Positions 35,910-48,053 of a stretch of DNA of 64,000 bases are shown here, piece after piece. The DNA is from Heterodera schachtii. Taxonomy: Eukaryota; Nematoda; Chromadorea; Rhabditida; Heteroderidae. The position numbers and the translations under genes were made by a program. The stretch's first letter is position 1, and every line of letters starts with the position of its first letter. The notes under the pieces are model-generated. The model saw only the letters and a list, made by a program, of their open reading frames with translations, was not told the origin of the DNA and ran no database searches. Location: NCBI GenBank assembly GCA_023374025.1, contig SIJG01000056.1, positions 551,935-615,934 of the forward strand, written 5' to 3'.

Positions 35910-38900
35910 TCATCTGTTCAAGCCCCCTTGGAGCAGTTTGTTGCCCGAACAGACGGGGATAATCTGAAAAATTTGAAAAAATAAAAAAATAAAATTCCAA
36001 AAAATGCCGACCACGTCGTCCATGTTCGGCAACACCAAATTCTTCTCCAGGATCAGCTGCAGTTTGTTCTCAATCCATTCGCTGACAAGGGACAGTTCAA
36101 CGGAACTGAAAAATATAATTATTGTAAAAATAGGAATTTTTGTTTTTTCCCCAAATTTACCGGTCGCCAACTTGCGGCACGGCTTTGACCGACATTCGGG
36201 GCGACGTGCGGAAGGCGTACCTTAAAAATGCAAAAAATCAAACTCATAAAAAGCAAATTTCGAGAACCAATCATGGCACATAATGTACTTTTATATGACA
36301 AATCATTTTTAGGGGTTGGGAGGTGAAAATTAAAACGAAAAAACGCACCCGAGGCACCGTCTAATATTGAAAATGTCCAATTTTCAAACAATTATTTTAG
36401 AAAAATGTCCAAAAATTCATTCGTGTCCAAATTGTCCATGCAAATGCATTTTTTGGGTCATGAGAATTGATCACTTTACATCAAAATCAAAATGGAGACA
36501 GAAAAACAGACCAAAGTCGGTCGGACGGAGGAGGCGGAAAATTGCAGCACATGCGCCCCTCCAGCGTGGTCACTTGCACATTGAGCAGCAAACGCATGGA
36601 CGAAATCTCCTCCATCATTTTGCGGATCAGCTTCAGCTCCGACGCTTCCCGGAAATACTAAATTTTAAATGGTTTTTTTCTTGTGAAGATTTTATCAAGC
36701 AAAAAATTCGCGAAATTTTTTGAAAAACCCACAAAATTACTGATTTTTTGATGAAAATCTGTGCCCCGTGGTTACGGGATGCCTGTTTTGGACCGATTAC
36801 GAATGCCATTTTGGGTAAAATGAAAATTTTTTTATCCAAATTTCAAGACTATCAGACAGTCAGTCCCACCTTGGTGTGCGCAATTCGGTCAACCCAACTG
36901 ATCAGCTTCTGCCCCGTCTTCATACGCCTCGTGGCGGTGGCCCCGTTGCCGCTGCCGCCCACCCAATCGTCCGGCTTCAGCATGGAGCCGAACTCTTCGT
37001 CCGGCGATGTCTCCGGCGACTCGGGAATTTCCTCATCCGAATACCTTTTTGGAGGAAGCCATGTAAAAAATTTAGAATTTAAACTAAAAATTGGCCAGGC
37101 TTTTTTGGAGCTTGGGAATTCCGCATTCCGAAAAAAGTAAAAGCCGCAAATAGCAAAAATTGAAAAAAACTTCACAGATTTGTATATATATATATATATA
37201 TTTTTTTTTAAATCTTCGATTTTTTCGGTAAATTCGTTACAAATTCTGGGGGACGACACCTGCTGAATTGGGGGACAACCCCTGATGGTGAAACCAAGTA
37301 TTGAACTGAATCCTTCCTCTCCGTTCCCCCCATCAATTCACCGGTTTGGCGCAATGCGATAGGTCGAGCAACTGGACCGGGGCAACAACGGCGTCGTCGT
37401 CGAAGTTGGCATCGTTTGTGGGGCGGCACCAGCACCAGCAGAAGTGGCACAGCACCCACCGCAACTGTGCCGTTGTCGCTGCTGTTCATCGACGGCACCG
37501 CTTTTTGTAGTTGATGTCGCCGTCGGGTCGATGGCACCGCCAGCACCGGAAATGATCGGACATGACGAGGACGGAGTTGTGGCGGCGGAGGACGACTCGC
37601 TGACACTCTTCAGCTTCATCAAGTTGACCCGCGTTTCCAACACGAGTCGAATCATGCCGTCGTATTTGATGTCAAAGTCGCACCAAATGCCCCATTCGTT
37701 GACCGTCGGCGGATGCACCCGCACAATTTGAGGCGTGATGGTGCCCAAGTCCAACTTGGACAGCTCCAGCGTCTCGATGAAGTAGGGCAACTGCAACTTT
37801 TACAAATTGTACGGAAGCCATTGACTAAATGAACCGAAAAATAAAACAAATTTCAACGAAAAATGGGTAATTTTTTATTAAATTGGTACCCTTTTTTGGC
37901 ACAAATTTACATTTTTGGGCCCCTCAAAATCACCCAAAAAATCGAAATCTGGAAAAACAACGCACATGAATGGTGGCCAACTTTGTCTGAATTTTGTTCC
38001 GAACCGCACCGCACCAGTAATTGTCACGGCAAAAGTCGTAAAACACCCTGGAAAACTGGGGAGTAAGCAAGAAATTTGAAAAAAAAATCACAAATTTTCA
38101 AATTTCGAATTAAAAATCCCAAAAATTTTCATATTTTTTCGGCACTTCCTAAGACAAGGTTTTAGCCGTATTTAAATATATATGGTAAATACCGGGAGGC
38201 GATCAGGTTGACCAACAGGATGAACTCGTTGTTGCTGTAATGCTCCCGTTCGTTCTGCTCCGTCGTTTCTCCGCTTTGCTTTTGGCGTTGTCCATTGCCA
38301 TTGTTGGCATTGCGGTTGTTGTGCCGCGTTGTCGTCCAGCCGAGGTCCATCCGAACAACGCCACCACCATCAGCAGTTGGCTGCTCATCACCTCCGACAC
38401 CACCATAATAAGAGGACGACGATGCCGAATTGGTGGCAGCAGCACCCGCAGCAGCGGCACAGCCAAGCCCGGCAATCATCGAGGCCAACTGCCTACGGTA
38501 GGGGGAGGGGCAAACAAAAACATGGGTTACGGTACCCATGCGGGATTACGGTTAAAAAAATGATGAATTCGGCGATGCCCGACAGGGACAGAATGAAAAT
38601 TTGGAAAAAAATATGCGTAAGAAAAAATACATATTTTCGAAAAATTTAAATATTACTCAGAAAGTTCCGAGTCGGAACTTCCGACCGTCGCGCTGGTTAC
38701 GGTATTATTTATTGTTTTACTACAGTAGAGGAAGACGAAAACACTCACTTCGTAAATTGCGCATTTTGGAGAGTGTAGGCGACGCGCGCGTCGGACAATT
38801 TGGCAGCCAATCGTTCAAGCGAGGGCACAGAGGTGCAGCGGTGGGCAATTTTAGTGGAGAAATGGGCAGGGAAATAATCGGCGGCATTTTGTTGGCGGAG

Positions 38901-41900
38901 GGTGGCCTAAAAAAAGCTTTTTTTTCATGAGAAATTTCCAAAAAATTCATGCCCCGCCTGTCTCAGTTGGTGGAACCAGCGCTCCTTCTCCCGTGTCGAA
39001 CGCGCGAACAGAAAAATGTAGGCGGCGGAAGAGGACGAACATTGGCGGCGACGAATGCCATTGGTGCCACCATTACCATCATCATCATTACCGTCTTCTT
39101 CCTCGTCACATGGCGGGGGTACGGTACGGCGGCGACGTCGGCGGTGTCCTCCGGTGGCAGCAATGGTTGCCGACGATGAGGGCATCGATGCCATGGCACC
39201 GGTTGGTGTTGGACACGAGGCGGACAACACCGGCGCCGACGATCGTGCCGTGCTCAGCAATTGTTGTTGTTGTTGTTGCCGGCACTCATAGAAGGCCAAA
39301 TTCACTGGAATTTAATGAGGCAATTAAATTTAAACAAAAAAAAAATGAATTTTTTATCACAAATTAAATTATTTTACTTACGCTCGTCGTCCGTGCTCTC
39401 GCTTTGCACACTGTCACCCGCACTGTCTGCCCCGTCACTCTCATGCCCCTCGCCGTCGCACTCTCTCCCTCCGCCAATGTTTCTGCCGGCGCAAAAGTCG
39501 GCGCCAATTGCACTGCTCATTTTCCTCCCGCCGGTGCCTGTGCCATTTGCGTTGTCATTGCTGTGCCAATCCGTCATCCGCTGTCTCAGTGAATGGCACC
39601 GTTTCATTCCGACTTCGGCACCCCCGGCGCTGTTGCGTCCCCCGTTCGAATCGGCGGAGGGCGCCAATTTGATGCAAATTGGGTATTTTCGACTGAACCA
39701 GCGACGACGGGCCAACCGACGGGGACGGAGGACAACCTAAAACAAATAAAAATGAAGAGCAATTTTCTACGGAAATAAATATGAAAGCGAATCGACACAA
39801 TCGGACAGTCAATGATGAAAAATTAATTTTTGGGCCAAAAATTTCAAAACACCGAAACCATGAAGCTGGCTAAAAGCGGGGTTCTTCCGTATTTACCATG
39901 CCGGCACAAAACTTGTGCCAAAAAGCCGGATTCACCAAAGCCGGTAAGTCCGACCAAGTCCTACCATTAGTTGTCTTTACCCCATACAACAATACCTGAG
40001 CATCAGTCAGGTCGTAAATTTTCTGCGAAATCATCCGTGGCTCGGGTTCGGTCAGCGTCGGATCGCTAAAAATTAAAAAAAAAATTCAAAAAACCGCAAT
40101 TTCCCGCCATTATTTCCCCATTTAACACACACATGTGGAAGCAGTGCTTGAGCATCGTTCGTTCGGGCCGCGAGATGCGCAAAAGGTGTCCATCCAAACG
40201 GACCAGCACTGTTTGGATGCTGTTCACGTGGAATGTGTGCGGATGGTAATGCTCGCTCAGAATGTTCATCCATCCTGAAAATCGACGGAACATATTGGGG
40301 TAAAAAAAATTCAATTGTCCCGAGGAATTTTTCAATTTTTTTTCATACGGTGCCCCCCTGTTTAGAAATTGCAGGTTCGAAACATTTGGTATACACGAAC
40401 AAATTCGGAATACACTATGTTTTTCCCCCTCCGTTCCGCCCCCCCCCCGTATTGAGCGTTTTTTAAAAATTTATGATGAATTACTAAGTTTTTCCAAAAA
40501 TTTTTATTAAAACGGCTAAAAAATTTTGCAAAAAAATTTTTTTATGAAAATTTCTAGTTGGAAAAAATCAAAAAAAAACCTTTGTAAATGCGTCCCGTGT
40601 TGCTCCCCTTTTCTTGTTTCTGTTGTCCAACGGCGATGTCTCGCAATGGCACAGTTTGGCCAGTGTCGTCGTTTTTGTCTTCGTCATTGTCCCCAAGTTC
40701 GACATGGTCAAGCTGTTCAATGCTGTTCAACCGCTGCTGGTCCCGGCGCCAGCGTTGGGCCGCGCTCATCGGATCGGACACGCAACAGAACAGAAAGGCG
40801 AGCAGTGAAAGGTAAACGCCCGTCAAAAGACCAGCAAAAAAGGCTGAAAAAAGTGGTGGATTAAAAAAAATAAAAATAAATCTTAATTTATGATTTTTTA
40901 GATGTCATTGCAAAATGTTACATTAACAATTCTTGGTAATGGCGATAGCCCCAAAGATGCTCTATTAGCCTGCAAAATTTCTTTTTAAATTTCATTAAAT
41001 TTAAAAAGTTATAGGCAAAAATGTTCGAAAACACAGATTTTTAAGGGATTCCATCCGAATTTTTTGGTTATTTTTTGAATGATATTCGAAAATTAATTTA
41101 CAATGATAACACATATTTGTTTACATGGAAGTGAGAAAAAAGCGATGAGCAAAAATGCGACGGAAAGCAAACGGAGACGACGGAAGGGCAGCGTCCGATA
41201 GTGGCGGAAAATGCCGAGAAATTTGTGCCACAATTTGTGCACACGGCCGGGCGAAGTCTGTAAAACATGGCATTTTTTCCAATTTTTTTTTGGCGTACTT
41301 AATTTTTTGGGATGGGGGTCCCATAAAAGTCGTAAGTGCCAATTTATTAAAATTGCAATCCAAAATTTTATACAATTTTAGCAGTTGAAAATGTTTAATT
41401 TTAAGTCAGTTAAGTGTACCTCCGCGGTCGATGCTGTGTTTTGTGGGTCCATTTTTTGGTTTGGTGGTGCAACAATCAATGGAATTGTTTTGTCGACCAA
41501 TCGAACCGATTTTATCACTTAAAAAACAAAAACAAAATTACACAGTTTTTCGTACAATAAAATGAACCTTCTTCCACCGGAACATCAGATGGTGAAATGA
41601 TGAGGCCACAAGTTTGAACCACATTCTGTAAAAAAAAAATGAAGAAATTATTGAATGACATACCTAATAAATTTTACAAAATCAAGGGTTTGAAATGGCA
41701 TGGATTTACGGATTTAATACCAAAATTCTGTTTTGTTTTTGCTAGCTTTCTGAAATCGTGAACCAATTTCAAAGCTTGAATGTGAAATGCGAATAAAAGT
41801 GAGAAAAAACTACGTCACCTAAATCCCTCTTTTTTAAACAAAAAAATTTTATAAGCCAATTCAGAACACTAAATTCGAAATTAAAAAAATGCAATAGGCT

Positions 41901-42309
41901 TTTAAATTTATGAGTATTGTCACCGCTTTGTCTTGTTTTTGTCCACCAAACGCACCTCGCCTTCGTCCGCCACACTTCCGCATTCGTCCGCCTCGCTGAC
42001 CGGTGCCGAATTGTTGGCCGTCTCATCGTCGTCATTTGCGCACAGTTCAACAAAACGTTGCTGCACCGACTGTTGGTGTTGTTGTGGCTCAACGACAGCG
42101 GATGACTCGGCACCGACGGACAAAGTGTCGACACGACGAGAGGACAACGCCGTGGCGGTGCAGGAGGCGGATGGCGAGGAGCAGACTTGAAAAACAGCCA
42201 ATTAAAAGGGAAAATTAAATCTTTTACAATTTTTTGTGGCACCTGAATTGGTGCGAGCGTTGAATTTGATGATGCCAATGCCAATGCTGGTGGGTCGGTC
42301 GCGACTCAT
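35910..42309 (-). CDS. TEX2: TEX2-like lipid-transfer protein with SMP domain, 19 exons (1126 aa)
   Basis: Minus-strand exons: 42243-42309, 41956-42185, 41568-41625, 41420-41517, 41125-41257, 40580-40843, 40133-40274, 39897-40065, 39382-39736, 38958-39304, 38749-38906, 38193-38492, 37966-38047, 37342-37790, 36870-37044, 36512-36657, 36161-36220, 36012-36105, 35910-35963. All phases agree, and the length matches vertebrate TEX2. Two TM helices (about residues 178-217) form an ER hairpin. A PH-like domain runs about 285-620 (WMNILSEHYHPHTFHVNSIQ, KYPICIKL, LFARSTREKERWFHQLRQ) with low-complexity inserts. An SMP domain runs about 770-1126 (LPYFIETLELSKLDLGTITP, NFPPPPSDRLWYAF, LPNMDDVIIPV). TEX2 proteins move lipids at ER contact sites. 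An in-frame TAA lies two codons before the ATG. Intron 10 is GC-AG. Confidence 0.95.
40870..41110. mobile_element. Foldback half-arm in TEX2 intron 5
   Basis: CAATTCTTGGTAATGGCGATAG, CTCTATTAGCCTGCAAAATT and AAAAAGTTATAGGCAAAAATG match the order of words in the arms of element A (TTCTTGATATCATTCGATAG, CTATCAGCCTATAAAATTTC, AAGAGTTAGGGCCAAAGATT). It looks like a decayed single arm within the intron. Confidence 0.5.
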
Positions 42310-42657
42310 GGATTAATAAGCTCGAAATCTAAATTTGTTGGGTGATTATTCGAGATTAGTGATGACTGTGAATTTTGGCGGTGCCATTATGTCTGAAGCT
42401 GTCATCAAAAATTCTAAATAAAAGCACATCACTGGGAAAAAATAAAGATTTTGGGTCAAAAACTACGGCACAAAAGCAGCTAACCACTAACTAATCCAAC
42501 AAAGAATAAATTTTTAAATTAACGCGAAATATGGCGTTATGACTATTCTTTTTCAAAATATTGATATTGTGAAATCTGTTGATTCGATGAATTTGCGCTT
42601 TCAATTTTGAGCCGATCACTTCGCCGATCAGCATCCGCCCACCATTTTGCAGAAGCG

Positions 42658-42823
42658 ATGCGTAAACATGTGCTGATGTGTGCCGATTGGGTGAACGCGT
42701 TGTTCATGTTGGCCGGCCTCGACAGCGCGCAGGAAAAGGTGTGGAAAATAGCAAAAAAATTAAATTGAGAAAAAAAAACAAATGAATAAGCCGCACATCT
42801 CCCGAAAAAAACGGATTTCATAA
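42658..42823 (+). CDS. Possible small exon pair upstream of TEX2
   Basis: Exon 42658-42738 reads MRKHVLMCADWVNALFMLAG.. with clearly coding-like codon choice and a GT donor (AAAAG|GTGTGG). The next AAG acceptor gives 42791-42823, ending ISRKKRIS-stop. The frame is open upstream to a possible CGATCAG acceptor, so a preceding exon may exist. This would be transcribed divergently from TEX2. The family is not recognised, and it may be a truncated gene. Confidence 0.3.
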
Positions 42824-43489
42824 ACTCGGGTCTTGGGCAATCATGCTGAATGGGTGTCCCTAATTATTTGAAAAATTAATTAGTTCAAAAAATATTTATA
42901 TGTAGGAGTTATTTAAAAAAAAAGAAATTCCAGGAAGATTGTTCCTCAAAATTCAGTCTCTATTTTTAATTTATGACATTCTTTATTAAGCATTTCGTTT
43001 TCAATTAAAACATCACAATTGAGGCAAACCTTCAATTTTGATCAATCATTGACCGGAAAATATATAATTCGATGATGAAATAAAGTAAATAATACTGTGT
43101 TATTCAGTCAATAATATGTAGATCACAACTGAAGTTTTTGCCTCATTGTGATATTTTCATTGAAAAAACATGCTTGGCAAAAAGATTAGAGATCAGAACC
43201 ACGAAAATTAATAATTTGAATTAGGGACGCCCATTCTACAGGATTAACGGATGTTACCTTGATCGTTATAAATTTTACATTGCGTCTTTAGCCATATAGA
43301 ATTTATTATTTTAAAAAAATTCTTTTCACTTTAATATGCTTCTCGAAACTGGTTTATTGCGTTTCATCTATTTTATCGAATTAACATAATCGATTTTTGT
43401 TCATCAAAGTGATCACTTCTATAAAACTGGCAATGCTTCAGTAAAAAAAAAAGAATTTCTTATTTTCTTAAAAAATGAGATTCATCTCA

Positions 43490-43728
43490 TTATATTTTAA
43501 TCTTTTTAGAAGGAGTTGGATTTGTAAAAAGCAATTTTTCTTGTTCAAAAAAAGTCTTGGCTAAATGTATTGTGGCATTCGGATCACCCATTAACGTTTT
43601 CCTCACGCGATCATACAGTTGCATGGTTGTGAACGGACTCAGCAGTGAGGCACTTGTCAGTGACGACGGCACTGCGGCACAGCGACGGCGACTTGTATCT
43701 GGTCAAGGACAAGCTGCAATAAGCACTG
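43490..43728 (-). CDS. Possible terminal exon of an unidentified gene
   Basis: The minus strand is open after a GACCAG acceptor-like site near 43705-43728. It reads ..SLTSASLLSPFTTMQLYDRV.. and ..GDPNATIHLAKTFFEQEK.., then SKKIKI-stop. Upstream exons would fall inside the adjacent inverted-repeat element and were not found. This may be a gene remnant or a mobile-element passenger. Confidence 0.25.
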
Positions 43729-43747
43729 TTCCAACATGTGCACGAGC

Positions 43748-45810
43748 AGTGCGTCTCATTTTCGTTCGGTGCCGAACCCAATTTAAAATGCCAGTTTAAG
43801 CATTAAATTATTAGTTTTTTTTGCCTGACCATTTTAATTTGTTCGTACCCTCGTCATATAAAATTTGCTCCATTTTGACGAATTCCATTCAGTGCGGTGG
43901 AGATTTTGTCAGGAATCATTTCGTAAACAGCCGTAATTATTGAATTGTAATTTGCTGGTTACATTTTGTCCGTCAATCAATCTTTCAGCTTGTTTGAAAA
44001 TCCCTTGCTAAAAATTGTGAAAAAAAAGAGGGGGAAAGGACTTTGTAGCATTGGCTGAAGCGGAGCGACACGTGCAGAGGCGAATTTGGACAAAAGATGT
44101 ACACCGACACTGCAAATGTTTTGTTCACTAATTTGCGCCGCTCCAGATTTTATTTTAAATTTTGTATACCGTAATAATGTATATTTTCATTAAACTGTGA
44201 GCATGCCATATTGGTTAAAAATTGCATTTATTTTGGTTCAATTCCTTTACATTCGTAGTTATGCTAACATTTTTAATGAAAAATATACATTATTACGATA
44301 TATATAATTTATAAATAAATTTCGAATGTTAGATGCAACCAAAAATTTACATCTTCCATGTTTTTTAGCACATGTCTTCAATTACGTCATCCAACACGGA
44401 CTCAGACCGTTACTCCTCTTGGCGCGAGATGCCACCAAATTGCGAGCATAAAGAAGGGAATTTTGTTGTCGAACGTGTCCAGATCCGGAGACACCGCATG
44501 ATGTCAAATGAATTGCATTCCGTGTGCACTAGAGGTTTATAATAAAATTGCATTTAAGACAATTTTTTGCAATTTTAAAAGTAAATTCTTCTCTTTGTGC
44601 GATCAAAAAACTGCGCAAATTTTTAAAATTTAGAGTGTGTACACAAAACCAAAAGAATTTCTCTTAAATATAGCTCAAAAAGCAACATTTAATGTTTCCT
44701 GTTGTAATTAAAGTCAGTATTCTGTTTTCCTATGCTCATAATCCAGAGATTTTAAACTTTCATTTCATACCAAGAATATAGGCCATTAACCGAGTTAGGA
44801 TAAATATTGGCCCAATAAAGTGAAAATTTGGACGCCTAAAGTGCACTAAAACATTCATAATTTGTACTATGTGTGGTCTCTGCAAATGCTATTGAATATT
44901 AAGGTTAAGCATTCGCGTTTGTCGACATTACGCATCATGCGGTGCGCCTTTTTTACTCGTGCAACAAATGCCCGCCAACAACCTTTTACCGCACTGCCGA
45001 TTTTTCATCGAAGGGAAAACATATAAGGTATTTGACTTTCCTTTAATAAACATAAGGTTAACAATGATTGATTGGAAAAATTGATACAAATTTGTAATTG
45101 GTTTTAATTTTGATTGTTTCAGATGGGGGAGATACCGGAAGTGCACGGCATTTTAATGGATGCACCATTCTACATCCCATCGCCAATGTTGAGTGAAATA
45201 TTTGGACAAATGCACGGAAGCGGCTATTCTGTGACGTCCAAAAACTGTCAGCATTGGTCTCTCGGTTCTTTGAAAAAGGTTTTCAGTTTAAAAAATAATT
45301 AAAAATATGTTATTCAAGAATTTGATTTAATCGAAAACATGCATTTGGTTGAAACTGATTGATGTGGTTGTGACCCTAAGTACGTCCTCCAAAATGTCAC
45401 AAAATGGAGCGGCGCAAATTAGTTGACAAAACATTTACAGTGTAGATGTATATCTTTTGTCCATGTCGTCCAAATTCGCCTCTGCACATGTCGCTCCGCT
45501 TCAGCCAATGCTACAAAGTCCTTTCCCCCTCTTTTTTCACAATTTTTAGCAAGGGATTTTCAAACAAGCTGAAAGATTGATTGACGGATAAAATGTAACC
45601 AGCAAATTACAATTCAATAATTACGCTATTTACGAAATGGTGCCTGACAAAATCTCCACCGCACTGAATGGAATTCGTCAAAATGGAGCAAATTTTATAT
45701 GACAAGGGTACGAACAAATTAAAATGGTTAGGCAAAAAAACTAATAATTAAGTGCTTAAACTGGCATTTTAAATTGGGTTCGGCACCAAAAGAAAATGAG
45801 TGTGGTTAGC
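43748..45810. mobile_element. ~2.06 kb element with ~400 bp inverted arms
   Basis: Left arm 43748-44146 and right arm 45404-45810 are reverse complements over about 400 bp at high identity. Paired words include GGTGCCGAACCCAATTTAAA, ATTTTGACGAATTCCATTCA, GGCTGAAGCGGAGCGACA and TTTGCGCCGCTCC. The 1.26 kb centre contains a small spliced gene and a nested hairpin (44165-44195 with 44272-44302, TAATAATGTATATTTTCATT). No classical transposase was recognised. Confidence 0.85.
44372..45302 (+). CDS. Spliced cargo gene inside the inverted-repeat element (149 aa)
   Basis: Model join(44372-44523, 44910-45027, 45123-45302); phases agree (2, then 0). Exon 1 starts MSSITSSNTDSDRYSSWREM. Exon 2 encodes RVCRHYASCGAPFLLVQQMP and exon 3 MGEIPEVHGILMDAPFYIPS, with stop at 45300. 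A second open frame in exon 2 (RLFYSCNKCPPTTFYRTADF) is more Cys-rich and weakly recalls FLYWCH-type fingers, so the true phase is uncertain. TTTTTTAG lies just before the ATG and could be an acceptor for cis or trans splicing. The function is unknown; it may be a shortened transposase or a captured host gene. Confidence 0.45.
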
Positions 45811-48053
45811 CATTTTATTCTGTTATTATTCGATGCAATTTTATCTATTTTATTCCGTTGTTATTGTAATTTTTGTGTTTTGTTTCTCATTTTAAATTTT
45901 ATGTTGTCATGAGTGGTAAAGCAATTTTTAACATTTTTTGTCTATTTGTCATTGTTATTGAATGCATTTAACAAGCTTGTAAACAATGGGAATAGTGCTA
46001 CTGATGGGCTGTTATTCGAGACTAGCTGGTCAAACTTTCGCCAAAATAAATTATCACTAAAAACAATTGAACAAATTTATAATTAGTTGTACGGAACGGG
46101 ACCTGGTACTGAAAAAACGTACAACTGAGTACAAAAGTCCCGGTTTTCCCAGCCAAAAAGTCACGGTTTTTCATCCAAAAGCCAGTTTATCTCAAAATTT
46201 ATGGTCCCGTACAAATCTACATAAAATAAATAGGATTTGATTTTTTCTAGTTTTCCCCTATTTTTAAGCTCTCCTTTGTCTAATATACATAAAAAATATT
46301 TTTTAATCTGTTTTTAAGATAAATCACGAGTTGTAGTGCCTATTATTCTCTAGGTCTTTATTTTTGACTCGAAAAGCCTAAAAATTCCTTTTGGCATTTT
46401 GCCCAATTGTTAACAATAGCAATAAAACGAAACTAAAAAATTCAAAAATTATATACACATCCCCCTTAAATTGACGTCTTCAAAACTAAAAAGTTCGTCC
46501 ACAAGATTATCAAAATAACATTTAGAAAAAATCAAAAATTTATGAAGCCTAATGAATTTAATATATACATAATTGATTTAAAAATTTACTCAATGATGTA
46601 ATCGGAAAAAAGCTTTACCTATGCTTTGAAATTGAGCTCAGCCGATTCCTACCCTGATTAAAATGCCTATGTCGTTCTGAATCTGGCCGGACTGAGTTGG
46701 CCAAAGCCAACTGACCAGTTTCGGCACATTAAAACTTTTTCCTTCGTCGAACTTCCGTTTTCTCTGTCTGCCATACTTTGCGTGTGTGCGCAAGTGTTAT
46801 TATTTGCCTCAGGGTTTGGCATTTTGCCGCTTTTTCCTCCGCGGCTAATCCCCCGGGGGTTGCAATGCTTGGCACTAATGGACAGACAGACTCTTCACCC
46901 ATTTTGAAAAACAAACATCAGAAAAAAAAGCGGGAGCGATATTATGCCTATTTTACGCCAATTATGACGACAAATTTGCCGGAGGCAATTTCATTTTAAT
47001 GTTTTTTTCATTTTTTTCGATTATTTTTTATTTAAAATTTTTATAAAAAATATTTTCCCTTTTATATTTATTACTTTTATTGAACAATTGAAGTTCGAAA
47101 ATTTTTACATATAAATTCAAATTTATAAGAAAATTAAGTGGCTATTTAAATATTTTTAAATAACAAGCCTTTTATTTTTATCCTAAAACATTTATTTGTT
47201 ATTTTCGCCATTTTTTAAATTTATTTTTATATTCAATTTTTTTTTAAATAAATCACATGACAAAAATGAAACCCTTTTCCATTCCCATTTCAGCAGAAGC
47301 CATACATAAACTCAGTACCAGGCATAAAGGATTAACACCAGATTAGCACACATTTATCGTTTGCCATAAGCATTCGTAAAAAATTACGTAAATAAAGGCA
47401 TTTAAATGCCGCAATAAAGGTCATTTTTTCTCAAATATAATTTTAAATTTTTCTACGAAATATTTTTTCACTGAAGACAGCCTGTGCGATATTTTCCAAT
47501 ATTTTTTTTATTCTTTTTGGTTTTCACCGACATATATCGACCTAGAAAATTTCAAATTTTTCGTTTTCGATATTTCTACCGAACAAGCCGACATTTTTGT
47601 CCTGTCTGAAAACTTTGTTGACCAAAATTATAGTAAAATTAAATGAGAATCACTTATCAAAAGAAATATTTATATTTTTATTTTAGAATTAATTATCATT
47701 TTTTATTATATTAATATTAAAGAAGATTTAATAAATACAATTTTTCTGATAAATTTTTTTATCTTTGTAAACAATTAACTATTTCTTTATTAATACATAC
47801 TTTTAATTTCATATATTCGCTTCAAACAATTATGGCTGGAAAAAGATAAAACATTTCATATCCATTTAATTGTGCTGAATTTTGAGTTATATGTTAATGC
47901 CATTGTCATTGGCATTACATATTTAATGCTTATCCATTCCGTTTTTAGCTTCCACCCGCCCCCTCTCCCGCGACGGATTTCCGTTGGCAATTGTTCAAAT
48001 TTTAATAAATAAGATTTTTTTATCATTTTTTGTCAATTGATTACGATTAAAAA
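45811..48053. other. No gene recognised
   Basis: AT-rich intergenic DNA. A GC-richer stretch at 46730-46990 is open on both strands but lacks splice sites or a recognisable product. No strong repeats were seen except short AT tracts. Confidence 0.5.

Noticed and set aside
36011..36190. Apparent GC donor (GTCG|GCATTT) at the end of TEX2 exon 18
   Set aside because: A GT donor three bases earlier (GTG|GTCGGC) keeps the frame and restores the family motif MDDVIIPV, so this intron is canonical.
41918..41956. Later donor for TEX2 exon 2 (AAAGCG|GTGACA)
   Set aside because: It gives a stop in exon 4; the donor GAG|GTGCGT at 41955 keeps frame through exons 3-5.
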